This document shows, one piece after another, positions 22,246-34,456 of a DNA stretch of 64,000 bases; the first letter of the stretch is position 1, and every line of letters starts with the position of its first letter. The DNA is from Lamellibrachia satsuma (taxonomy: Eukaryota; Annelida; Polychaeta; Sabellida; Siboglinidae). The DNA is taken from NCBI GenBank assembly GCA_033239005.1, contig BSQZ01000028.1:6272911-6336910 (forward strand), read 5' to 3'. The notes beneath the pieces are model-generated. The model was not told the DNA's origin, ran no database searches, and saw nothing but the letters and a program-made list of their open reading frames with translations. The position numbers and the translations under genes were made by a program.

Positions 22246-23870
22246 TGTCACTCAAATCAAGAACACAAATATAATACGCACTGTACCTTGGCTTGGGACA
22301 AATACACGTACGTAGTTTACAGTTAGCTGCACGTTCCACATAGCTTAGTACGCACTGTTGTCGTCAAACTTAGAGTGAGCACCAACATGTCCTTTGTTGA
22401 TGTAATGCGCGTTTGACAAATTCGTGCGTTTGATAAATATTTTTATTGGTCAATCTCGCAGCGCTTATTTTGTACGCCAGACGGCGACACAGAAAACTTG
22501 GGTATAGCGGGGCGCCAGGAACCAACGAAGAATACGGACAGAGTTAACGAAGTTGATTTCGTACTGGGTGACAAATATATTTCGCAGAATTCCCGATGAA
22601 AATGTGCGCTATCAATACTGGTATACCTCAATACATATTACTCAAAAATAGATAGAGCATAATAGAGAATTGACGTAGTACTCACAATGACTGGTCCCTG
22701 TTTGTTAGCGTTTAATGTTGTTCCGGTTGTCCTAACCGGCGTCTTATTTTATTGACCGCGGAAGTGGCCGGTAAGAGGATTTGCGTTTGCTTATTTAGAC
22801 TCGTCGTATGTAAACAGTGAATTTATGTGATTGAACTTTTGACATGATGTACCCATTTAAGTGGTTCTTAGATAGAGGATATGGATGCTGTGGTTGAGTA
22901 CATCGAAATTAAAATGTTGATCTAAGCACTGCTACTGTTACTGAGTGTTCATAAATGCATAATAGTTTGCCACTCTCGGGCATGTCCGACTCCAACCATG
23001 GCCATGCCATCGGCATATTTGGAGCAGGCGGGGGGGGGCTACCTCCAATCAATGATGGCAGATCGCTGAACAGGGCAGGACCGACGCGTTCACAACCCCT
23101 TTGTGACCTTCATTTGTACGGGGTCACATATTTTACCCCAGCCTTCTTGGACACTACAGTGAATTAGTTGGTCGCTTCAGCAGCATATCATTGGCCGCTT
23201 CGGCAGCTTTACCACTGGCACTGCCACTGGTGAATTCTTTGATGCTTCAGCGGCGCAGTATATGTGTAATGATATTACATGATATAACCATAGTCTAGCA
23301 CACATGCTATGCCTATGTTTTACCATCATTGTAGACAATTATCATTATAGATTGCATGCGTGCATGCTTGGGTTCATATGCGAGTAAGTGCATTTAAATG
23401 CAATGCATTTTTTTCAAAAAGGCAACAAAGCACACACCAGTTTATACCAATTCAATAAGTCTAGTAAAAAAGATGCTTTATTACTAAATAAAAATGTTTG
23501 CAAACCATATGCATGAAATAGGCCTAGGCATTAAAAAAAATCTAATGTTTTATATTCATTTTCAAAATAATATTTGTGTTTAACCATATTGGAATAACTA
23601 TATTTGCATTCAAATATTTTAAAAGCATTTAATTTTTCAAATACTGAAATTCGCATTGGCAGCGATATCACAGCACCAAAGCGACCAAAATTCGCTGCTG
23701 ACCAAATTGTCCTGCCAACGAGACCAATACAGTTTGGTCGCATCAGCTAGCTGAAGTGGTATCACTGCCGAAGCATCCAGTTACCATCCAAAGTACCATA
23801 CACCTGTAGATGCCTGAGATGCCTTATGTGCCACCGGGCACGAAGAGGAGTAAGTAAGTAAGTAAGTAAG
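22246..23870. other. TMEM184C 5' flank and promoter area
   Basis: The 5' UTR and promoter of TMEM184C should lie within the first few hundred bases; no TATA box is obvious. Near 22757 the sequence GCGGAAGTGGCCG|GTAAGAG would make a good plus-strand donor after a GC-rich segment, so a non-coding first exon of a divergent transcript is possible. The open frames here (for example 22955-23167) lack any family resemblance. A short AAGT repeat lies at about 23848-23872. Confidence 0.35.
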
Positions 23871-24244
23871 TAGATGCCTGGACTCTGCGGTGTTTTGCCC
23901 TGACCCGGGTCAGTGATAGTCAGAACAACAAAATATAGATGCAACTTTCAAATCATGAGCATATCACAGTTGCAGAAGTACAGGTGTAATATGCTCCAAA
24001 TAATTGATTATGAGTACATTTATCGTGACTAGTCAGGGGCATAGCTAGGCATATATTCATGTGGAAGCACACACCTAAGAAGGGGTCTGGGTGTCCATTT
24101 TTTAAAAAGCAAACTAATAATTTGCAATCTGGTGCATTTTGAAATTAAAGTAAAACTACCCCTCCAGCCATGGAGAAAAACATCAGCAACCTACTCGACA
24201 CCCATCCTTGGAGGATGTGTACCTACAACATATCATATATGTAA

Positions 24245-24572
24245 AAAGGAAAGTTTTTATATAGCACGGGATCCAGTCCTTAGGAGTCCTCAAAGTGCTT
24301 TACACTTCACCCCTGGCAGACCTGTTCATTCCAAGGCCATCTCAACTTCTCTGGGAAGTATTCAGCCACACTGCAATTACTGCATGAAGACTATTCGTTC
24401 ACATATCCATCACTCTCTGTTTTGCCAGGTACTCATTTATACAACTGAGTGAACTGTGGCAATGTGGGGTGATCAAACTTGGCAAAGGTTCGAAGTGACC
24501 GCAGTGGGATTTGAGACCAGGTTCTCTCGATTGAGAGTCCAGCATTCTAACTGGTATGCTATCATGCCCCAC
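24245..24572 (-). repeat. tRNA-derived SINE, near full-length copy
   Basis: On the minus strand the head GGGGCATGATAGCATACC is followed by an A-box-like CAGTTAGAATGCTGG, an anticodon-arm-like GACTCTCAATCGAGAG and a B-box-like GTCTCAAATCCC. The body then runs to a 3' tail GACTGGATCCCGTGCTATAT. The copy at 40621-40950 has the same order on the plus strand, and 32303-32440 matches the tail half. SINEs of this type are transcribed by RNA polymerase III and moved by a partner LINE; the tail probably comes from that LINE. Confidence 0.8.
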
Positions 24573-25051
24573 GCATGTATAACACAGACTAGTTTGAATA
24601 TGCTAGGATTTTGCAGTGTATTACGATTGTTTACAATGATGACCATATATATTAAGAATCAATCCTGATAATTATATTAATAGACAAACGCAAACCCTTT
24701 GCAATAATAACATCCATTTAATCATAAGCTAAGAAGGTATGCAAATGTTTTGGTACTAAGTGTTTACAAGTCTATCATATCTACAGAAAAGGTTACGTAA
24801 TAAATTAGTGGTTTAGTGAAACAGGTGGACACTGTCACAGAGACCAGAGACAGAGTAGTGGTGGTGGACGCTTGGGGCGACACTTGTATGGTGACGTTCT
24901 GTGTTGGCAGATTTGCAGTGTGTGATCGATTTTCTTGTTTTATATTTATAATTAAATGTTGCTGTATTAATTTATATTGGTGTTATGTTTTCTTGTGACT
25001 ATCTATATGTATATACATATATTATTTTTTATATAATATGTTGTATATTAG

Positions 25052-25756
25052 GCCTAGTAAAAAAGAAACTAGTTTCTCATCCAGACTTTTTTAAAGGAAC
25101 AGGGAGGCCCTTGTTATTTATTATTTATGAATTTTTTGCTATTAGTTTCAAAGATGGTCGCCATGTCTAGTTTTTTTCTATGGAATGTGCCAGTGTAAGT
25201 GATGAATATTACTATATAGCCTGCCATTCCATTGTCAAATACCATGGATACATTACTTTTTAGCGGGAATGGCAGATGAATAGAAACATTTACATAAATG
25301 TAACATGGCTCACACCTGTTGCACCGGAAAACTACTTAAGTTGACTAGAAACAAACAAGAAGCAAACGCAATGTTGAATGTATTTAAGAATGTCATGTGT
25401 AGGTTTGGCCATGATTTCATTAGTTTGTATCACAGACATACATCTGAATGGCATTTATGCTGATTGAGATTGGAATTATGTGAGTCTGTGTAAAGACTAT
25501 TTAATGCAAGGCATCATCATTTGAATCTTATTTTAGACTCTGTAGAATGCACATACATCCCTACACCTTGTATGATGAATAACGAGTGAACTGAAAGAGT
25601 ATAACAGTACTTCGTACAGCAGGGTTTGGACAAAGATTACTTCACAGAACCAAAAAAAAACTTAAAAATAATCTTTTTCAATAGTAAATAAAAAAGGAGG
25701 CATAGACAAAAAAGGAAGTGGGCGGGGATGAGAAACTAGTTTCTTTTTTACTAGGC
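25052..25756. mobile_element. MITE with 31-bp perfect terminal inverted repeats
   Basis: The first 31 bases (GCCTAGTAAAAAAGAAACTA, continuing to CTCATCC) are the exact complement of the last 31. The repeat itself contains the palindrome GAAACTAGTTTC. ATTA flanks both sides, with one extra G on the left, so a short target duplication is possible. The 640-bp interior has no credible coding frame. Confidence 0.88.
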
Positions 25757-25904
25757 ATTATCACATTATTGATTTACGTCACGTTTTACCATCTTAGTAT
25801 CTGCTAAAAAAAGCTAAAGAAAATCTCATTTGGCTAAAGAAAATTTGAACCTTTAGCCAAATTGACTAAATAGCGCTAGCCTAGATAATAAAATAACTTT
25901 ATTT

Positions 25905-27010
25905 ACTCGCTCACTCAATCCTCTTCATGCCATGTGGCACATACTGTCGGCCTGCAGCCCGTTTGGAGATGATGTCCCATGTCATTCTTTCATCTCCATG
26001 TTTCTTTCGGTCGACCACGTCTCCTACCATCTGCTGTCCAGCTTAAGGCTGTCTTGGGCAATGTGCCTGGTGACATTCGGCACACGTGCCCAAGCCATCT
26101 CCGTCTTTGCCTCTTGACCTGTGTGGCCAGGGATGTTGCGTCTGTTTTGCGGAGCAGTTCTTCATTGGTGATGGTGTTGGGCCAAAATACCTAGGATCTT
26201 CCTTAGAAACCTGTTTTGGAAGGTCACGAGCTTGTGTGCTAGCTTGGCTGTCAGTTTCCAGCACTTGGAGCTGTACAGAAGTACACTGAGAGTGTTACTG
26301 TTGCATAGTCTCAGTTTTGTTTTCAATCTCAGTTGCTTGGATTTCCAGCTGGACTTCAGCATAGCGAAAATGCCTTTGTGACTCTAGCCATGGCATCTTT
26401 TGCAGAGTCTCCATCTGTTGTGATTTTGCTTCCCAGGTATGCAAAGTCCTGAACCTCTTCCAAGGCATCACTGTTGATTATGGTAATGGGGTTGTCTGTC
26501 TTATATCATTTGCATAGTCCAAGTCTTCCAGGATTGAGAGAAGTGTCCATCTGATGCCCCTATTTCCATCTTTGGTGATTTCTGTCATCAGCCAGTGGCG
26601 AGGATGAACAGAAATGGTGAGAGAATGCATCCCTGCTTTACTCCAGATTTGATGCTGTTCTGTCTGTCAGGTGGCTGTTACAGGTGGCTTGGCACTGGAC
26701 GTCTGTGTAAACTATCTTGATCACATTTACCATCTTCTGTGGGATCTCATAGTGGTGTTGTATTCTCTACAAGGATTCTCTGTGAAGGCTGTCAAAGGCC
26801 TTTTCAAAGTCAATGAAGGCAATGTAGATCATATTGTACCATTCTGTGCTTTGTTCCAAAATCTACTTTAACAGAAAATGTGGTTGATGCACGACTTGCC
26901 TTTTCTGAACCCGGCTTGTGCCTGACTGATTGTGTCAGTACCTGGCAGCTGTTGATATTCTATTCAGGATGAAAATCTTGCATGTCAGTGATAACAGGGT
27001 TATGCCCCAA
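25905..27010 (-). mobile_element. Non-LTR retrotransposon (LINE) remnant
   Basis: Minus-strand translation across shifting frames gives recognisable reverse-transcriptase pieces: IAFIDFEKAFDSLHRESL (about 26830-26775), a SGVKQGC-like site near 26650 broken by stops, FAYLGSKITTDGDSAKDAM (near 26440), then LRLCNSNTLSVLLYSSKCWK with FLRKILGILA (26362-26162). The C-terminal RWRWLGHVCRM/RRRGRP type segment lies at 26130-26000. Many stops and frame shifts show it is dead. The clade was not determined. Confidence 0.85.
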
Positions 27011-27179
27011 TACACGACTTCCAATACAGGCTGGGTGTCTTACTTAGTTACATCAGCTTGCTCGTCTTAATCTAAAATTTTCCGCCCAGCTCTATATTCC
27101 ACTGTCAACAGATGCATTCCATACTTCTGGGTCTGCTCTCTCCTGCTGCACCTGAGTGATTGTAGTGGGTGCCCCTTTG

Positions 27180-27660
27180 ATAGAGGTTACACTGTTTGGA
27201 CTGTAGAAATGTGGTAAGAAAAAGCCAACTTTTGAGGACACGCTCAGTGGTTCCTAGTGCTGTGACGAATCAACAGTTTGATGGACAACAAGTAGTGTCT
27301 GGCTTTGCCGTCCCCATCTTCCTCAAAATGGTCCAAAGCAGTGACTACAGGAGTGAATGCAGACTTGAATGTATACAGAGCTTTATCACAACTGGACCAT
27401 CTTATCTCACAGAGCGATTGCAGATTAGTTATGTTGTTCATACCAGCTTGTGCAACCTTGTCTGAAAGGCACGCAACCTCTGGGTTGAGTAGTTGAAGGA
27501 AAAGGCGATCTGCTGGACTGTGTCCATCATACTTCTAACTACTGGCTCTTTGCGGGCAAGCACAAAAGCCAAGTTAACACTGTGTCCCTTGCAGTGAGTG
27601 TAGATGGCGCCGGTAGGCCCAATCAGCTGTCTTATTCGGGCTTGTACTCCACCATACAAT
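27180..27660 (-). pseudogene. hAT-type transposase fragment (ZMYM1-like)
   Basis: Two consecutive minus-strand frames give YGGVQARIRQLIGPTGAIYT, CKGHSVNLAFVLARKEPVVR and then, after a stop at about 27440, NNITNLQSLCEIRWSSCDKA and SAFTPVVTALDHFEEDGDGK. The order GVQARI, H-C-x-HSLNL and L..TRW is characteristic of the hAT-like transposase core found in DUF4371/ZMYM1-type proteins. Both ends are missing and no terminal repeats were found nearby. Confidence 0.75.
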
Positions 27661-28355
27661 TTCTGGGGGCAGATTGATTTTTAAATATTTGTTTGCATCC
27701 ACATCATTGATGTGGATGCACATGTGTATGGCTATCTATGCACCTGCTAGTTGGGCGATAATTTGTGTTACAGTTTTAATCATAAAACGTCATAATTTTA
27801 TATTTATGCATGGTTATTTTCAAGTAACTTTTGTAATATACATATATAAGAATGCATACAGACATGAACATTTCAAATATGTGTTTACATCTCTGTTTAT
27901 TACATTTAATATGGTTTCAAGTTGGTTCAAAAAACATGTTTTCAATGAATTAGAAGCATGTACTCTAGTAAACTGGAAGAAAGGGGGAGTGTCTGGTCTA
28001 CCAAAAAGGCAGTACCCATGAGCAGATTTTGATATACCTAAGTGAAGAATATGGTGCTTTGAATAACCGTCTAAACACCTAGTATTTTTGTGAAGCTTGC
28101 ACAAAAATAACATTGCGATTAACAAAGGTGGTCACTGAACTTCCACAAGATACTGTTGGACATATACTAATATTTTTCTTCTATTTCATAGTAAACCACT
28201 GTTGTTCATTATGTTTCGGCAGCTTTAACCTCGAGTCTGATGAATCTCTGCTGTGATTCACCATTGGATGTGTTTTGGTAGCATTCTGGAAAAGCTTGTT
28301 TTTATCTCCGATCTGATATCACGCTAGTTATTGTCTATGTAACTGTACTTAGGTA
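27661..28355. other. Intergenic, nothing identified
   Basis: AT-rich unique sequence. A 115-codon frame at 27674-28021 and an overlapping minus frame have no family resemblance. Confidence 0.4.
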
Positions 28356-29200
28356 TTTATCATCAGACCTGGGGTTAATTCTGAATTTGAATTGAGTTGA
28401 TAAAACAATTTTGTAGAATTGAATTGATCAAAAAAGTTTGAATTTAATTGGGATTTAACTGGAATGGAAATGGAATTGAGTTGGATTGGAACTCTGCAAA
28501 GTGAGTTGAATTGAATTAATTGATAAATCTGGATACAATGGTACATTTTTCTATAAAAATTTACACATACAAACAACAAAATATGTTATAATTTAGTTAC
28601 TCGTGAGATTTACTTCTACTTAAAATGATAGGTTATGATGAGCTTATAACCTACAGGTTGTTTGTAGCACCTGCTCTGAGTAAACGTACACACTTGGTCT
28701 TCCTGCAGATGTCTGACAGCCCATTGTGGGGCAGCACAGCAAAAGGGAGTAAGCCAAAGCCAAAAACTGATCAGCCAACAAGTCTTGCCATGTTGTTTAA
28801 TTAATGACTTATACTTGTGCCCTGCTCTCTGGATCATAGATATATGAACAGTTTAACCAGATGAGATCAACTGAAATATGAATCAGATGCAATTTCATGC
28901 AAATAATTTTTTTTTTTTTAAACTTGAAGTAACACAATAATTATAATACAATAGTAATATACTGTTATATATAACTTTAACTTTTGTATTCTAGTTTTAT
29001 CAAAGATGTTGTATATGATTTTATACGTAATGTGCTACTATTACAGTGTTCCACTATGCAGTATAGTATTAATTAAGCTAACTTGCAAATTGAATTGGAA
29101 TTGATTAAAAATGAATTTAATTGGAATTGATCCTTTTTGTCAGTTCATTTAATTGCATTCGAATTGATCAAAATGAATTGACTCCATGTCTGTTTATCAT
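28356..29200. mobile_element. Non-autonomous hAT element with perfect 8-bp target duplication
   Basis: The element proper is 28364-29192 (829 bp). Its left end CAGACCTGGGGTTAATTC matches the complement of the right end, CAGACATGGAGTCAATTC, at 15 of 18 positions. It is flanked by the exact 8-bp duplication TTTATCAT at 28356-28363 and 29193-29200. Eight-base duplications and CAG-type termini are hallmarks of hAT elements. Both subterminal regions are rich in GAATTGA-type repeats. There is no transposase inside, so it would depend on one elsewhere. Confidence 0.93.
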
Positions 29201-29654
29201 AATATTATAATATCATACTTTGTTTTTATATGTGAAAAGGGAAGGGAGGTCAGTGGTGTCCCTTTGTCGTAGCAATAGTTAGATGGAAAGAATACAAAGA
29301 TGAGCAGTTAAACTGACCCCAGAACTCTAGAAACCAATAGTTGAGGAGAAAATTAATTGATCTCCATTGTAAATCGTAGTTAACAGGCCTGTCACCCATA
29401 TTTTGAGGATGTGCCTTAGAACTCTTATTGTTACTAGATAAACAGCAAGTGTGGGCCATGGTAGTGACTCTAGGACACATTTTATATCACTGGGCACTGT
29501 ACTTCCTCACAATCAAAAAGGCACATATTTGTCTCTTGTCCACGCCATAGCTAGCAGTGATGTTGATTGTTATCAGTGTTGTGGTGTGGTAGTGACTGGT
29601 CACAGTAGAGCTGGCCACTAGCGCTGTGTTCACCCAGACTTATCTGGTTATTCT

Positions 29655-29657
29655 CGT

Positions 29658-29694
<37 letters not shown>

Positions 29695-29830
29695 ATATAT
29701 ATATATATATATAGATATATATATATATATAATATACATATATTACACAAGAATATATATATATACCAGATATATTAGTATATATACCAGATATATATAT
29801 ATACATATATTATGTAGGTTTACATTATAT
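29655..29830. repeat. (TA)n microsatellite region
   Basis: An impure TA array with occasional TATC or TAGA units, followed by ATATACCAGATATAT repeats to about 29800. It abuts the LINE remnant that follows. Confidence 0.85.
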
Positions 29831-29869
29831 ATGTATGACATAGTCAATGGCCAATTTTCAGAAATGTTG

Positions 29870-30790
29870 AAGGCATATAACAAGCGACATACTGAAATTT
29901 GCGGATGGCACAAGGGTGTTTAGAAAGGTTAACAATCTTGGTGATAAACAACATTTACAAAACAATCTAGACAAATTAATTAAATGGTCTGAAAAATGGC
30001 TGTTGTTATTCAATTTTAGGAAATGTAAATGCCTACATACATGACATGGAAACTTGGATGTAAACTATAAAATTGGAGATACTGTTCTAGGTACTACTGT
30101 AAAAGAAAAGGACTTAGGAGTAACAATAAGAGCTGATATGAAAGTTTCAGAGCAGTGTGGTATTGCAACTTCAAAGGGTAATCAAATTCTAGGGTTGATT
30201 ACGAGAAATATAACATACTAATTATGCCTTTGTATAAAGCAATAGTTAGGCCTCATTTAGAATACTGTATACAAGCTTAGAGACTTATCATAAGAAGGAT
30301 ATAGATACACTTTAATAAATACAGAGGAAAGCAACTAAACTGATTCCAGAACTGAGAGATCTTAGTTATGAAGAACACCTAAAATAATGTGGTTTAACAT
30401 CCCTAGAGACAAGGAGGTTAAGATGAAATCAAATTGAAGTCTAAGATATAGCATGGGTATGAAAATGTTGATAGAAATATTTCTTTCTCACTCAAGAAAG
30501 AAAGTAGAACTAGAGGACATGAGGTAACATTAGTAAAGGATCAGTGTAGATTGGATATCAGGAAATATATTCGTTCTCACAGAGGACAATAAATGAATGG
30601 AACAAATTATCTACATATTGTGTAACTGCTACCATTGTGAATATGTTTAAAAACAAGGTTGACATATCACAGGAGGACGGGTTACACATATATGAACATT
30701 TTTGGACTCTCGATAAGCCAATGGCTTCCTTGTCCACTTGCCATATGGGCCTTTGCCTTGGATGGCAAATCTTGTTAAATCTTGAAATAG
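29870..30790 (+). mobile_element. LINE 3' remnant, CR1/L2-like, inactive
   Basis: Plus-strand translation with several stops and shifts gives ILKFADGTRVFRKVNNLGD, NLDKLIKWSEKWLLLFNFRK, VKEKDLGVTIRADMKVSEQC, LYKAIVRPHLEYCIQA and IQRKATKLIPELRDLSYEEH. These match the last reverse-transcriptase segments and the thumb region of jockey/CR1/L2-type elements. The stretch after 30600, including TCTCGATAAGCCAATGGCTT, is probably the 3' UTR. The FADD catalytic motif reads FADG here. Confidence 0.82.
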
Positions 30791-30829
30791 GAACAACTCT
30801 TAAATAATCATCAAGTCTCAGTGCGCAGG

Positions 30830-31550
30830 TAGTGTGGGGTTAGTTCAACCAAGGGCAGGAAGTGTGGGGTTAGTTCAGCCAAGGGCAGGTAGTGTGGGGT
30901 TAGTTCAGCCAAGGGCAGGAAGTGTGGGGTTAGTTCAGCCAAGGGCAGGAAGTGTGGGGTTAGTTCAACCAAGGGCAGGAAGTGTGGGGTTAGTTCAGCC
31001 AAGGGCAGGTAGTGTGGGGTTAGTTCAACAAAGGACAGGAAGTGGGGGGTTAGTTCAACCAAGGGCAGGAAGTGTGGGGTTAGTTCAGCCAAGGGCAGGT
31101 AGTGTGGGGTTAGTTCAGCCAAGGGCAGGAAGTGTGGGGTTAGTTCAGCCAAGGACAGGAAGTGTGGGGTTAGTTCAACCAAGGGCCGGAAGTGTGGGGT
31201 TAGTTCAGCCAAGGGCAGGAAGTGTAGGGTTAGTTCAACCAAGGGCAGGAAGTGTGGGGTTAGTTCAGCCAAGAGCAGGAAGTGTAGGGTTAGTTCAACC
31301 AAGGGCAGGAAGTGTGGGGTTAGTTCAACCAAGGGCAGGAAGTGTGGGGTTAGTTCAGCCAAGGGCAGGAAGCGTGAGGTTAGTTCAACCAAGGGCAGGA
31401 AGTGTGGGGTTAGTTCAGTCAATGGCAGGAAGTGTGAGGTTAGTTCAGTCAATGGCAGGAAGTGTGGGGTTAGTTCAGCCAAGGGTAGGAAGTGTGGGGT
31501 TAGTTCAGCCAAGGGCAGGAAGTGTGGGCTTAGTTCAGTCAAGGGCTCTT
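30830..31550. repeat. Minisatellite, 30-bp unit, about 24 copies
   Basis: Every unit begins close to AGTGTGGGGTTAGTTCAGCC and is 30 bases long with only point differences. The unit is a multiple of three without stops, so 242- and 243-codon frames run on both strands (GLVQPRAGSV and LTPHFLPLAE repeats). No start context, splice signal or flanking homology supports a gene. Confidence 0.95.
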
Positions 31551-31559
31551 TGTGTGAAC

Positions 31560-32302
31560 TGAAATGTGTATTTTTATCATTTCTGCTGCATGTTGATATT
31601 CACAGAAACATTGTAGGACGATCAGATTTAACCAGGTGTAAAATTGTAGTAGTAGCAATGTAGTGGAGATAATTATGGTATATTTATTTAATTATGCTTG
31701 TCAACCCATTAATACAAGTTGTTTTCTTTTTGATATAATGACACATAATTATAATGTTTTTGATTTAACTATGCTAAATAATCATGGGTACCATTGTGAT
31801 CTTTCTAATGTTGCTAATTAATCGTCGAGTTCCTTTTGATTTAGTGTGCCTAGTTCTTAAGAATTATGTGTAATCTTCTCGTCAATGTCATGTAATCAGT
31901 AATATAACTAAATGAACACTGAGAGTGATAGTGAATGGTCAGTACCACGTGCAGGTAATTTGTGATTGGTCCTTAGGCATTTAGCTGTGATCAGTGGCGT
32001 ATTTATAGGGCCATTGGGCTGTGGCTCCCTTTGGGATATGAATTTTTCCTTGGATAACCTGTTGTGCCTCTGCATGGTAGCAAGGCAGGCTAATGGGTGA
32101 CTAAACTTCACCCCACTTCTGAGATCCTAAATATGCCACTGGCTGTGGTATTAGCTGTTCCTGTTTCAACTTTGAAGAAAGATCTTTGGCTTAGATATTT
32201 TTTAGCAGTGATATTAGGCGTTCTTGTTTCAAGAAAGGTTGGGACATGTATGTCACATATAATGAACACTGTGTAAATAATTAATGCTCCTAATGACACT
32301 GT
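31560..32302. other. Intergenic, nothing identified
   Basis: AT-rich unique sequence. The short frames at 31908-32299 on the minus strand show no family resemblance. Confidence 0.4.
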
Positions 32303-32440
32303 AAAGGTAAAAAGGTCAGTTCTTATATAGCACGGTATCTAGTCCTTTTTAATAGGACTACTCAAAATGCTTTACACTTCACCCCCTGGCAGACCTGTTC
32401 ATTCCAAAGCCATTTCAACTTCTCTGGGAAGCATTCTATG
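32303..32440 (-). repeat. SINE tail half, partial copy
   Basis: The blocks ATATAGCACGGTATCTAGTCC, AATGCTTTACACTTCACCCC, GGCAGACCTGTTCATTCCAA and CAACTTCTCTGGGAAG match the 3' half of the SINE at 24245-24572. The tRNA-like head is absent. Confidence 0.8.
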
Positions 32441-32673
32441 ATATATGTCTGTGTGGAAAGATTATTAGTGTCATACAGGAGAATAAAGGAGACTTAGTAT
32501 CAGTCAGGGGTAGATCCAGGATTTAACATTAGAGGGCACAAGGTGGTATGCACCAGAATTGAGATCAAACACAATATGCTAATTATGCATATGGAGCATT
32601 CCGTCTCAGACCAACCAATGCATGTTGTATATTTTTTAATTCAGCCACACGTCAAACCACAGGGCTGTAGTTA

Positions 32674-32677
<4 letters not shown>

Positions 32678-32757
<80 letters not shown>
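32678..32757. repeat. (TA)n followed by (TAGA)n
   Basis: A TA array of about 45 bp runs directly into about eight TAGA units. Confidence 0.95.
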
Positions 32758-34310
32758 TAACAGGCATAATATAACTCCACATCTGTGTATCAGTTCTCCC
32801 ACAATCTACTATTGAAGTTGTGTGTTTTTATGTGCAAAATTGAGCCAACAAGTTATTTTAGACCCATATTTCAACAATAAAACATGTTAGAACACAAATA
32901 AATCTTATTCGGATCAATAACACACCTACATATGTAGGTGTATGAGAAGTTTAAAGTTTCTATCTTGATTAGTCTATGAGATACTGATCTCCAAAGTTGG
33001 TACACAGTGAAATGTGGCCTATATTTAGCAGCTGAAAATGCTATGTGGCCATGGAGATAAAATTCCAATTTATTTTTATACGAAAAACAGGTACAATGCC
33101 TGTGTAATGCACCATATTTGGATTCCCTATTCAAATGGCTTCATGTTGAAAAAAATACATATACAATATCCAAATGAGATGAATGCCCTATGTGCATAAT
33201 TGTATTTGACTGTTTCCAGATGTCAACATTTGTAATTGTATTTGATGTTCACATTTGGTTATTTGTTCAAATACATGCCCACTGCGACAACATAATTGTA
33301 TAATTTGGTGTATTTGACACGCACATTTTAGAATCTTGAATATTGTCAAATGCATACCTATCTAACATAATCCACTTCTTCACCATTTAATGCAATAATT
33401 TATGTACATTTTCAACATTTTGTACACCTAAGATTCAAACAACCCTTCTAACATACACACCAATAACACCTTGTTAAACATAAAACATTAGAAGAATAGA
33501 AAATAGGATCCCTGAATTCAACCCCAGTCATGTCTCATTGTGCCATTTTTGTCTGTGCTTTTTCTTTAAAAAACCAACCAACAGCCGCTATTTTACATGA
33601 TGAATTATTTCATTGTTCCCAGGTATGCGTCAGTGAGTTCCCAAGTTGTACAGTTTATATTATGTATATTAACGCCATTCAATGCCACCATACTAAACAA
33701 CCTACAGGTGGAGAGTGCCTAAGGTGAACAGTGACAAAGCAGCAATCTGCAGTTTATGAAGGTCTGCTGCAGCTGCTCTATTCATAAGTTAATTATGTGA
33801 CATTCTGTTCCCACTGCCTAATTACATCCTGTCTTGTCCACATTGAGGCCTTCTTTGCCATCTGATGTTGTATTTTGTTGGCGTCTAGGCATTGTCTGGG
33901 TTAATAAATACTCCTTCAGATAGAAATAATATTGTTCATGGTTTGATTATTTGATAGCACAACAAATTTTATAGGCAGTTTAGAAGTACTGTAATTTATG
34001 AAACAGTCACAGTATTTCAGTCACCAATTTTTGTTAAAAAGAATCTACAATGATTTTTTTTTATTGATCTGAAACTAACTTATTATTAAAATGGTGAAAT
34101 TCTCTGCATTTCTCAATCTCACAGTACACCTGAAGTAACGTTATGTTTTGGTAAATATTTATTGGTCTGTATTAAATTGTAAAATGGTATTTATTATGTC
34201 TTAAAACTAGCATATTTTAATTCATCTTCAAATCATGTATTTTCAAAGATATTCAGATAATAACACATTTTGTATAGATATTATGTTTAATAAACAATTT
34301 ACTAAAAAAT
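32758..34310. other. Intergenic, nothing identified
   Basis: No credible gene. The interval 33140-33480 shows weak, irregular repetition of CATTTG and CATTTTAG-like words. Frames at 32871-33134 and 33530-33727 lack recognisable features. Confidence 0.4.
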
Positions 34311-34395
34311 GCAGTGTTGCAGTGTCCTATAAAGTAGTCATGGTAACCAATGCAGTGTTGCAGTGTCCTATAAAGTAGTCATGATAACCAATGCA
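34311..34395. repeat. Two-copy tandem repeat, 41-bp unit
   Basis: GCAGTGTTGCAGTGTCCTAT begins units at 34311 and 34352, with one base difference in the second unit. Confidence 0.9.
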
Positions 34396-34456
34396 AATCA
34401 TTGTACTTTGCCTTTAAAGTTGTGACCTGATGGCAACCAATAACCAAGTGACACAG

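Noticed and set aside
30811..31562. Two 240-codon frames that could be a secreted repeat protein
   Set aside because: Both strands are open only because a 30-bp satellite lacks stops; no signal peptide, start context or splice signals.
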